Assembly (NCBI GenBank): GCA_037447655.1
Contig: JBBHKE010000523.1
Coordinates: 11,737 to 70,057, forward strand
Source: Zygnema cylindricum
Taxonomy: Eukaryota > Streptophyta > Zygnematophyceae > Zygnematales > Zygnemataceae
Length of the DNA stretch: 58,321 bases
Reading direction: 5' to 3'
In this document: piece after piece, positions 1-9,838 of the stretch
Layout of the letters: every line of letters begins with the position of its first letter
Position numbering within the stretch: position 1 is the stretch's first letter
Program-made: the position numbers and the translations under genes
Notes under the pieces: generated by a model
Databases searched by the model: none
What the model saw: the letters and a program-made list of their open reading frames with translations, nothing else
What the model was told of the DNA's origin: nothing

Positions 1-108
1 CCCCCCCCCCCCTCCCCTACCCCTCCCCCTCCCCCTCCCCCTCCCCCTCTCCCTCTCCCTCTCCCTCCCCCACTCCCTCTTTCTTCTCCCTTTCTCCCTC
101 TATTGCAT
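1..108. repeat. C-rich / CCCTCT simple-sequence array
   Basis: The window opens in a pyrimidine-only tract of C runs and CCCCT/CCCTCT units. It continues past the left edge, so its full length is unknown. The same CCCTCT motif recurs at 5058-5144 and 5622-6081. Confidence 0.95.
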
Positions 109-2148
109 TTTTGGAATTTTAGACACGGAGCATTGCTACCTATGCAAGTCATTTGATGCATTAAATGTGACGCAATAATAATTGATATATATATAATTAT
201 AATTGCAAAATTGAAAACTTGGAGGACTTTTTCTTGTTAAAAATACACCTTTTTTTCCTTGTAAAAAATATACCTTCGATCGTGAATGCTTTGCCAATAA
301 GAGTCCGCGCGACAAATTGGGCAAGAACAACATCAAATTATTATTATACTGTATAAGAGAAGCAAAATTCGCATATCAATTTACATTTATAAAACCTAGG
401 ACATTTTAGCTTTAGTATGATGAAACAAATGTGGAAAAGGTAAGCAAAAAGTAATAGGAACAAATGTCATTTTTTATCGTATGCTTTCAAGCTTTCAATT
501 GTCTACATCATTTTTTAAATGTTAAGTTGTTTAACATTTAATAGTCTGGGAGGTGGGGTGAACACTGTCCTATTATCTTGTTTTTCTTTGCAAATCTTGT
601 TTTTCTTTGCAAACGCCTTTGCAGTTGCATATAGATTATCAAACATAACCACACACAACTCTTGTACTAGTTTCTCATTTTATTCGGATACATATGCACT
701 CATCACTGAATTTTAAAGGGAGACGAACTTCGCCATGAGCATGACATCTCTTCGTATCAACTATTATGAAGAGTGTTTGAGAGTTGTAGTACAACTACGC
801 ATTTACATGGCCGTGGACTGCAAGGCTATGCCAAAATTCCATCAGCTGTCCAAAGTCCATGGCAATGATGGACATCCACAACCTAAAACTTCCACTTTCG
901 ACTATGATGAAGCGATAGACAAGGTTCTCATGTCATCCGCTTTCTTAACCGTCACTTCAAAATAATGCATCATCAACGAAATTGTTTCCTTATCAAAAAG
1001 ATACAACATGCAGGTGAAGAATGGTGCATCGAAACCACTGATTGTAGGCATAAGATTAAAGGCCTTATTCTTGATATGTATCTTTGCTACATGTTTTACA
1101 AAGAAACAGCTTTTTAAAGTTAGAAAACCCATTCCAAACACTTGTCTCGACGGGTGCAAATACTTCCTTTTAGCATACGCTACGAGTTTGTGTGAATCAA
1201 ATGATGTGAAGAATTAAAACTTTCAAAACATACGATAAAAATGACATTTGTTGCTGGATAGAATATCCCAAGTACAATAAATGTTAGTAGATATGCACAT
1301 TTCTACTTTTACTTTACAAGGTATAATGATTTGCTGTTATTCTAGCTCAAATTTCAAGGGGAAGAGGTGTTGGGAAAGCACTTACGATTGAATGTATGTT
1401 TTTAACAAGAAAGTCTCCTTTATTAACCAAGCATGTCTCAATTTTGCAATTCTACACGGATTTAAAATTACTCTAGCGCTAAAAATGTAGCAACCAAGAC
1501 GTTTTTATTGTATAAATTAAACGGAACAGATGCGCAACAAATGGGTTGCAGATGAAACAATCAATTCTTGCACTGTCCATTACATCGAATTAGTTGCATA
1601 GTGAGCATCCTTCACAATGTCGAAAATGCTAAAAACGCAGCAATGACAAATATGTCAAATATGGGAGCTACAATAAATGTATCAGTTTTGTGAAAAATTA
1701 GGAGCAGCTTTACGACAATGGGACTCTATGGTTTAAATCATGTGTAACCAGTCCATTTATGATTGCCGTATCATGCTCACCTTTGTATTTGTTACTCTTA
1801 TGCATACAACTCTTATGGCAAAAAACAGGTGTTGATACATCTGTTGCTTTCCGTGTATTTGATTAGTGGTTCATTGTGTTTTTTCTCCAATTCAGAGTGT
1901 TTTGCTGAACAGAAAACATACTAAAGGTGGTAGTCGCAGTGAAGCGGTGTAGTGAGATATTATCATCAGCAATTTGTTGCTACCTCTATTCTTTGTGTCC
2001 CTTTTCTAATTGATGCGTCACTTGGCAGGCTGGTTTGTCCGCCATTTTTTCTCGAGGTTTTTTGCAAATTTCAATTAGGTCTATGTTGGTGACCATGTTT
2101 CACACTCTAGATAGTGAAATTTCTTTCCTTTTTTTTCGCTTTGCGGAG
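109..2148. other. AT-rich stretch with no recognisable gene
   Basis: I found no convincing coding exon. Short open frames at 735-965 and 1008-1217 (plus strand) match nothing I know and have no clear splice context. No exon recognisable as belonging to RPT1 precedes the RPT1 exon that begins at 2149. Confidence 0.5.
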
Positions 2149-2291
2149 TTGACCGTAACAAATACCAAATTCAGATTCCACTGCCTCCGAAAATTGACCC
2201 GAGTGTAACTATGGTGAACGTGGAAGAGAAACTAGATGTGACATATTGTGATATTGGTGGATGTAAGGAGCAAATCGAGAAGATGTGTGAG
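2149..2291 (+). pseudogene. RPT1: Orphan exon of 26S proteasome ATPase subunit RPT1
   Basis: The translation contains [19 protein letters not shown], followed by [15 protein letters not shown]. This is the segment of RPT1 (regulatory particle AAA-ATPase 1, the 'subunit 7' type) just before the ATPase domain. RPT1 is part of the hexameric ring that unfolds substrates and feeds them into the 20S proteasome. The exon is bounded by a pyrimidine-rich stretch and an AG at 2147-2148, and by a GT donor at 2292, with the first Val codon split. I see no neighbouring RPT1 exon (no Walker A or B segment) within several kilobases on either side. Three positions look unlike the usual conserved protein: Cys where EKMRE normally has Arg, Leu after EEK, and Cys in TYCDIGG. 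I read it as a duplicated, decaying gene fragment. A gene with very long introns is possible but less likely. Confidence 0.8.
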
Positions 2292-4460
2292 GTGAGAATC
2301 GCCCCAAAAAAAAGGGGAAAAACACCAAAGAATTGCTAAAAAATGTTTTTGAGGAGACGGCTCAGTGAAAGGATCAATCCGCTCAAATTGGTTGATATGA
2401 CGTGGTTACATTAGGTTCCGCTTATAAGCTATTTAGTTTGCTTGATGGACATTTCTTTTAATTTTGGTTGTGAAATATTTGTCTGAAAGTTCTTAAGAAG
2501 AAGTTCTTAAGTTCTTAGTTAAGACGGATCTAAGAAAGAAAGTGGAAGTCGATAACAATCATGATGTAGTAAATAACACTAATGCTTAAAACTTTTCTTA
2601 TTGCTTTATTTGATCATAATTAGCCTTTAAGGTATCAAATATCATCATATGTCATTTCCCGCTATTGAAAAATTCTCGTGTTTTTGCAGATAGGTCGTCC
2701 GGGGTGTCAAGACCTTTAAAAAATATTTGTCGTAAAAGATTGTGCTTACTGAACGTCTTCTTACATAGACACACTTTTATGGTGACTAAAAGGGATGAGA
2801 CAAAGTGAGGAACTCTGAGAGGGAAAGAGAGATGAAGATAGAGACCCAGCAGGGAGAGGAAGGTCTAAGCAGATGTAGAAAGAAAGAAGGCGAGACAAAA
2901 AAAGCAAAGAAAGACGGAGAGGGAGGAGAATAATACAAAGAGGAACTGTGAATAAAAGAGGGAAGGCAGGGGTCACAAATGAATGAAAAACTCTAAAAAG
3001 GGCCACAGATCTCCACCTTCTATATGCGACCGACAGTCGGACCTCCATAACTTTAATATGTGAAAAAAACTATGGAAACATTCCCTGTGGTTTCCTCGTA
3101 TTTTACACCCTTGAATGTGAAATAGGCGTCAAATACAAGCTAATGACATTCAGTATTTTTACACCTATTAGTACAATTCAAAACCATAAATGACATAAAA
3201 AGTTGCCCCATGTTCTTTTGCAGTCCCTTGTCCAGAACTCATTTACAGAAAAATGACAAACTCCAAACATGACATACAGAAAAACTAAAAGTTAAGGCTG
3301 GCGTAACCCTAACAGTCTCAAAGGGTGAGAATGAGAGAGGTAGTGAGGAGGAGAAAGAGCAGGGTAAGGAGGGAGGGGAGTGAAAGGAGGGGTGGCCAGA
3401 GGGGAGAGGCAAGAGGAACAGTAAGAGGAGGATAAGAAGGGAAAGGGGAGACGGCAGAGAGAAGGGAAAAGGGAGGGGGGAAGCGACAGGGAGGGAGAGG
3501 GCGATGGAGAGGAAGAAAATTATCAACAGAAAGTGTCAACAAAACACAAAAAAAAATTTTCTTTGTGAAAATGCCCAGGTGCAAAGAGGGAAAAAAATGA
3601 ATGTACTTTTTCATCTTCTTCTGATTCTTCCTTAAGGGTCCCTTGCATCTACTTTTAGTACCTCCCTTAACGCTGCTCCTAAATCTTGAGATTAGCAACA
3701 AATCAAATCAATTGACAAATGAGAGAGAGACAGAGAGAGAGATACAAATACACTTACCATTTGTTCTCTGTTAGCCCTCTTTTAGGTTTTTTTAGGGTTC
3801 AGAGAGGTTTTTGGGCTGACCTCACCCTTGGTTTCACAAATATAGGTAAGCTTTCAAAAAAACAAGCATCTCCCTCCCTCCCTCTCTCCCTCCCTCCCTC
3901 CCTCCCTCTTGCTCTCCCTCTCTCTCTCCCTCTCTGCTCCCCTCGTGGCATTTTTATTTGTATATTGATTTACGCAAAGAGATGTAAGAAGGTTTTATAA
4001 AAAAATCTAAAACAATCATAAAACACTTTTTTTTATATATATATATAACCTTTTCTTTATCTTCTCCTTTTTTCTGTCCTTTTTTCTTCTTACTTTTTAT
4101 TTTCTCCCGTTCCTTTTTTTCTTTCGTAGTGAAATCATTCAAGATTTCATATCCATTCTCTTTTGAAATTTTCAAGTCTTAAAAATTTCATCCATTTAAG
4201 TAAAGACCATAAGTTTTGAAAAGTTTTCAGTCTTTTTTTGGAAATTATAATGAAATTTTAATCAAAAAGAGTACTTTGAATTGATTTTTATTACTCTTTT
4301 CAGGATTTTGTTTCTTGGAAAAACAAAAATATAATCACACTGAAAAATCTAATCGATTTTTTTCGGTATTTTTTCATATAAACTGTTGTGCTTATAATTT
4401 ATCAATTCTTCGCAATCCACGGAAAATTTTGATACATTGACCACACACCACACTAATTAG
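2292..4460. other. Non-coding stretch with purine-rich blocks
   Basis: No gene is recognised. Two GA-rich blocks, about 2795-2960 and 3320-3510, give long open frames on the opposite strand that are only Leu/Ser/Pro low complexity. A TCCCTCCC array lies at 3868-3942 and a T-rich tract at about 4020-4115. Confidence 0.6.
3868..3942. repeat. CTCCCT simple-sequence tract
   Basis: A pyrimidine-only run of CTCCCT/CCCTCTCT units. It is part of the same CT-rich microsatellite class seen throughout the first 9 kb. Confidence 0.9.
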
Positions 4461-4702
4461 GAACCCTAATTTGTGCAGACAGAAGTTGGGTACTTTTCTT
4501 TTTTTTCTTTTTCTTTTTCTTTTTTCATTTCAATATTCTTACCTTCGCCTGCAAAATGGGGGATAGACTGCACTTTTTTTCCGTCCGTACTGTTCATTTT
4601 TTTAGAGTTACTGCGATTAAAAATAAATAGTATTGATACTAGTACCCATTTTTGACCAAATATTACTGTTCTGTATCCATAAAAATCGAAAAGTATATAT
4701 TG

Positions 4703-4793
4703 CATTTTCAGTATGCATTTTCAGTATGCATTTTCAGTATACATTTTCAGTATACATTTTCAGTATACATTTTCAGTATGCATTTTCAGTATA
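4703..4793 (+). repeat. 13-bp minisatellite, seven copies
   Basis: Seven head-to-tail copies of the 13-mer CATTTTCAGTATR, differing only at the last base (G or A). The array is exactly 91 bp and lies in AT-rich non-coding DNA. Confidence 0.95.
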
Positions 4794-4875
4794 TTTTTTT
4801 TTGCTCCAATAAGTTTATCATTCCAGGTGTCAAAATAACACTTTACTGTTTTGTTTTTTTAAATAAAACAATATG

Positions 4876-5145
4876 TACAAATTTCGTGTTTCAAATAACC
4901 TTTGGGATTTTGTACGTCAAATAATTATTATGTACCTTTTTTTTTGTCTTTTCTATGTGAAACAATTACTTCTTTTTGTCTTTTTATACCGACGCAGAAG
5001 AACAGTGGAAATCAACAATTCTGATTTTATCTGTTCGTCTTATATTGTTGTTTTTTTCCGTTTTTTTCCTCTCCCTCTCCCTCTCCCTCTCCCCCTCTCT
5101 TTCCCTCTCCCTCTCCTCTTCCTCTCCCTCTCCCTCTCCCTCTCC
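4876..5145 (+). repeat. Left copy of a ~270-bp direct duplication (A)
   Basis: This segment runs from TACAAATTTCGTGTTTC into a CCCTCT tract. It recurs almost unchanged from 5435, with only a few substitutions and small indels. The two copies sit immediately outside the 5146-5410 element. Confidence 0.9.
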
Positions 5146-5410
5146 ATAAGACCAATAGCGATATGTCGTACCAATCTATCGATTATCGGGTACAAAAAGG
5201 CCCATATCGGTTATCGGACGTACAATTGAGTGTACATGCCGTACATTTATCTATACGGCTCGTACAGTTATCGCCGATAGTTATCGTTATCGACATTATC
5301 GCCAATAAGTAGTTGATATTATCGGCTACTTATTGGCGATAAGACCAATAGCGATATGTCGTACCAATCTATCGATTATCGGGTACAAAAAGGCCCATAT
5401 CGGTTATCGG
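5146..5410 (+). mobile_element. Short element with 72-bp direct terminal repeats
   Basis: A 72-bp sequence beginning ATAAGACCAATAGCGATATG is repeated essentially identically at 5146-5217 and 5339-5410. The spacer between them is about 120 bp. It contains an inverted repeat pairing about 5297-5313 with 5326-5342 (arms TTATCGCCAATAAGTAG and complement). Direct terminal repeats plus duplicated flanks on both sides suggest a small insertion of TRIM-like geometry. No protein, primer-binding site or polypurine tract is visible, so the class is unknown. Confidence 0.6.
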
Positions 5411-5434
5411 CAAATCCTTACCGATACACAACAC

Positions 5435-5735
5435 TACAAATTTCGTGTTTCAAATAACCTTTGTGATTTTGTACGTCAAATAATTATGTACCTTTTATTT
5501 GTCTTTTCTATGTGAAACAATTACTTCTTTTTGTCTTTTTATACCGACGCAGAAGAACAGTGGAAATCAACAATTCTAATTTTCTCTGTTCGTCTTATTT
5601 TGTTGTTTTTTCCCGTTTTTTCCCTCTCCCTCTCCCTCTCCCCCTCTCTCTCCCTCTCCCTCTCCTCTTCCTCTCCCTCTCGCTCTCCCTTCCTCTCCCT
5701 CTCCCTCTCCCCCTCTCTCTCCCTCTCCCTCTCCT
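5435..5735 (+). repeat. Right copy of the ~270-bp direct duplication (A')
   Basis: It repeats the block that starts at 4876, including the TACCGACGCAGAAGAACAGT segment and the start of the CCCTCT tract. I estimate about 95 percent identity by eye. The geometry is A - element - A'. Confidence 0.9.
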
Positions 5736-6081
5736 CTTTCTCTCCCTCTCCCCCTCTCTCTCCCTCTCCCTCTCCTCTTTCTCTCCCTCTCCCCCTCTCT
5801 CTCCCTCTCCCTCTCTTCCTCTGCCTCTCCCTCTCCCTTCCTCTCCCATCCTCTCCCTCTCTCTCGCCCTCTCCCCCTCTTCCTCCCTCTCCCTCCCGCT
5901 CCCTCTCTCTCTCCCTCACCCCTCCTCTTCCTCTTCCTCTCCCCCTCCCTCTCCCTCTCCCTTCCCCTCCCTCTCCCTCTCCCTCTCTCTCCCTTCCTCT
6001 CCCTCTCCACTACTACTCTCCTTCCCCCCCCCTCCTCTCTCTCTCTCTCTCTCGCTCTCCCTCGTCCCCCTCCTCCCTGTT
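5622..6081. repeat. Long CCCTCT-type pyrimidine array
   Basis: About 460 bp of almost pure pyrimidine on the plus strand, made of CCCTCT, CCCCTCTCT and CTCTTC units. Long open frames exist here on both strands (Ser/Leu/Pro-rich one way, Arg/Glu/Gly-rich the other). They come from the repeat and are not genes. Confidence 0.95.
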
Positions 6082-6368
6082 TTGCTGAGAATTATTTTAC
6101 TTGTCCGTTTAAACAAACAAAGATTTTACGACAACACTTGTAAAAACGTTTTTGAAGGATAAAAAAAAACGGAACGTTATTTTATTTTATTTTATTTATT
6201 TCATTATGTTTGAAAATCTTTCGCCCAGTGAAGTATTGATTTTGTGATGTATACGGTTGACTGGCGTTGACTTTCCTTCTATGGAGAAGGTACAGCACCC
6301 GTCCTTCACTATTACGAAATAGTATAGTACTATTGTCGCACTAAATCTTGTGGTCGCTATTACTGTAT

Positions 6369-6603
6369 TACACCGTGTATCGCACTATCGCTATTAGGTT
6401 AATAATTTTTTGGTCACTTAAAAGTTAAAACATCTTTTCTCCGTACACACTTGTCCGATTTTCCATTTGAGACCGCCAATCGGAAGCTGAGAATCCTAAC
6501 TTTCAATCGCAACCGTCAGATTTAAGAGCCGACATTCGTGTACGGAGAAAAGATGTTTAAAGAGACGAAAAAAACATTAACACTAATAACGATTCACGGT
6601 GTA
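6369..6603. mobile_element. MITE-like element, TACACCG..CGGTGTA ends
   Basis: The left end reads TACACCGTGTATCG with a following CTATTAG. The right end reads CTAATAACGATTCACGGTGTA. The interior has AAACATCTTTTCTCCGTACA and its inverted partner TGTACGGAGAAAAGATGTTT, giving a second, nested inverted repeat. Related copies lie at 40583, 40869 and 51105. No transposase is encoded, so it would be non-autonomous. Confidence 0.75.
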
Positions 6604-8984
6604 CTACCAAATCTGCTTAGCTGTAACGCACTAAATCATTTTTGTCTTTTTATGAAAAAAAAACGCGTCAAGATTGACTATTGTAGTTTCGGGTTTGAAT
6701 GATTTGGAAGACCCTCCCAATTTAAAAACCGTACCTTGTACGGTATCCCTGAATGTACCTTCAGGTGTACGGTACTTTTGTACATATTCCGTACCACTTT
6801 GTGTACCTTCATTTCCTCGGTCCTACTCTCAGAGGACTGTACTGTACTGTGCTGTACTGTACTGCCCTGCACTGTACCGGCGACGTTGGTCCACTAGAAG
6901 ATAAGTTGAAAAGAAGTACAAACAAACGGCCGTTAGTACAGAAGAGGTGGTAGAACGGTCCTTTGGCAAAATGACACGTAGACGCTATTTTTACGGCGAG
7001 CCGTTTTATTTTTTGTCGTTATCCACTCGTATTCATTACAAGTTTCACGATAAAACGATTACCAACCGACGTGACACAACGAAGTCTTTTAGTGTCGTCT
7101 AGGGTTCAGTATAGGTTGAAACCGTACTGTTCAAATGAGGAAACGACAAAAAAATCCGCTCTTGCGGCTTTTATTGGGGGTAGAACTTCGCCTCAAATTA
7201 AAAAAATAATAATAATATTAAAATACGATAAATAAAAATGAACGGGTGGTTTAGACTTTAGAGAGGCCGCGACGGCCAAACTGCGCCGTTACTGACAGCG
7301 GAACTGTCACTGCGTGGATATGCCGCCCGGATCTGATTCGCAATCATTTGACAGCCACAAAGGACAAAAATGTTAGTGTAACGCGGCTATCACTGTAGAC
7401 AAATAATTAGAGTTGATGATGACCTTTATTTGGTTCTAGTGAATATAGATTGTTAATACTTAATAGTACCTCCATCGCTTGGTACTGTACTCTCCTCCAC
7501 ATCCTCCTTCCCTCCTCCTAGGTGGTGACATTTCTCACTTTCTCCCCCCTCCCCCCCTCTTTGCACCAGCAACATTTCTCTCCCTCTCCCTCCCTCCTCC
7601 CCCTTCACAACTAGACTTTTCCCCCTCCCTATTGGTCGACACTTACCCCTATTGGGTCATTCGAAGCGGCTTTTTTTCTTTTCTTTTGTGTCCTATAGAC
7701 TTTTAGTTTGGGATCCCCTTGTTGTAGACACTACACCTGGATCCTTGTAGCCATGTGAACTTTGCTAAAAGACACCCTTCGCCTCCCTTTATCCCTTCAT
7801 TTTATATTTCTTTCGATCTAAAAGACGTCTCTCTTTGGCACCTCCTTCACATGTTTTCTCTCCTTGGCCTTCTGTAGACTCCCACCGCTTTGTCCCCTTC
7901 TATCCGTACATTTGAGCCTTTGAGATGTCTTGTTTTAGACTTTGACGCTTTCATCAAAGCACTTGCCACTTCTCCCAATGTTCTAGTAGGGTGTTTATTT
8001 TGGTTCATGAGTTGTTCCTACAGTGTTTTGTCCCTCGAGTCCGATGCTCAAAGCTTTCATATGTGTTTCCGAGTCTCTTCGAGGGAGTTGGGTTTAGTAT
8101 CTATGGGAGTTAGGGTTTCATTGTTTTCAAGCTTTCCTCTCTAGGTTTTTGGACAATCATTTCTCATATTTTGGTCAGTCTGGGTCTTGGGTTTAGTATC
8201 TAGGGCATGTCTAGCACCAATATGTGTGGTGTTATAAGAGTGTAGTGTGAGTCTATGCAAACTACGGCTATTTTATTTTTCCGTGCATATCTTACAAGGA
8301 AAAATACCATATTTTATATCAACGCCACATACGTGTCTAAGAAGACATAGAAAAATGCCACACACATGGCTTAGAGGACATTAGACTCAACTTACAAGAA
8401 TTTGGCACACCAAAATCACAAACACTCGATGTAATTTGATACCCTAACAGCATTAAAACAACAAGTACAATGATCAACAATAACCTTACAACAGAAAAAA
8501 AAAACAAACACAAACTTCCATAAGATCATAAAAGTTGAAAAATGGAATAAATACAAATCTTTCAACCACATTCAACCACTTTGAAAGACGCTTTTTGTAC
8601 TTAGACACATTTTTGGGGACAAACTTAAATACAAACGTTGACAAAACATTGAATATTAAGTCGAAAAACAAAAGAAGTAAAACCGAAAAAAGTACAACAA
8701 ATCCTCCAATCACATTCAAACAAGCAATTTAGAATTGCCCCTCGAATTGATGTCAAACGGATTAATGTTACATAAAAGGGAACAATATTTTTACATTCAA
8801 AAATACCCATACACCTATCCTAAAATCCTTCCTACAAATCTTCCTAAATCAAGTTCTCTACACTAATTCCTGTCCTCATCTTCACTCTCCCAAAGCAGAA
8901 AGCCTTATTGATTCAGTATTCTAGAATCACAAAATCGTAGCAAGAATCTATGCTACCTTTGCTGTCTACCCTCCTCCTCCCTCC
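6604..8984. other. No recognisable gene; GTAC-rich and CT-rich patches
   Basis: Between 6720 and 6880 there are many GTAC-containing words, including a TGTACTGTACTG run at 6837-6872. The interval 7480-7660 is CT-rich. Open frames at 7890-8144 and 8486-8719 resemble nothing I recognise and have no splice support. Confidence 0.5.
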
Positions 8985-9838
8985 CTTGCTCTTATGTACA
9001 TAGAGACATCCATTCAATTATATACACAATCAAATGATATCCACCAATGTAGCCACTGCTTCAATCCATCTCTCGCTCACTCTCTCTACCTCTCCCTCTC
9101 TCTACCTCTCCCTCTTTCTACCTCTCTTCTATCCCTCCCGCCTCGTCTTCCTCTTCCTCTCATCCCTCATCCCTCCTCTCTCGCTCTCTCTTCGCTCTCT
9201 CCTCTCTCTCTCCTCTCTCACACCTCTCGCTCTCTCCTCTTGCTCCTCTCGCTCCTCTTGCTCTCTCCTCTCTCACTCTCTCACAAAAAAACTATCCAAA
9301 TACAAACATTATGTGATCCTACCAAACAAACAATTCGATTCCATCTATCCTTAAGGATGAAGCTCTCTACAACGTGAAAAAAAAGGTGTCCCAAATGAAA
9401 TTTTTTCATAATCATTCTTTCGTCTCATCTTCTTCGTGGGCTTCTGCAATGACCTACAATTGACCTGTCTTGACCAAGAAAATCGAGAAAAAATCTCACC
9501 AAGATCGAATAGTTTTTCACAATGGGGAGACAAGGGGAAGGGGTGATACATTTCCTCCTTTAACCGAACGTGCCACGATACAGTCTTCCCGGAAACACAG
9601 AAAAAAAGGAAAAGAAAAGAAAAGGAAAAGAAAAGGAAAAAAAAAAAAATCATGGAAAGACATTTGTATCAATGTCTTTGTCTAAGAATCCCGTCCATCC
9701 CCAAAAATTGTTTCCCTCTCTCTGAACAAAACTGAGATACACTACCATCTCCCACGAGTTCGATGCAGTTCCTCTCCTCTCCTCTCCCTCGTCTCCGTCT
9801 CAAATCGTAATGCAATAACATGATAAAGTCACAAAAAG
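8985..9838. other. CT-rich tract and GAAAA tract downstream of the lipase gene
   Basis: A CTCTCTCC-rich block lies at 9062-9285 and an AAAAGGAAAAG array at 9599-9648. The interval follows the lipase stop codon (minus strand), so part of it may be 3' UTR. I cannot place a polyadenylation site. Confidence 0.5.

Noticed and set aside
735-965. 76-codon frame as an upstream exon of the RPT1 fragment
   Set aside because: Its translation does not resemble the N-terminal part of RPT1 and the phase and splice sites do not fit.
2761-3701. Open frames of 95-127 codons on the minus strand
   Set aside because: Low-complexity Leu/Ser/Pro/Phe translations of GA/CT-rich DNA, with no recognisable domain.
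5512-6162. Long Ser/Pro/Leu- or Arg/Glu/Gly-rich open frames on both strands
   Set aside because: They are created by the CCCTCT repeat, which contains no stop codon in most frames; there is no splice or start context.
7479-8144. Possible coding region on the plus strand
   Set aside because: CT-rich composition, no recognisable motif, no consistent splice sites.
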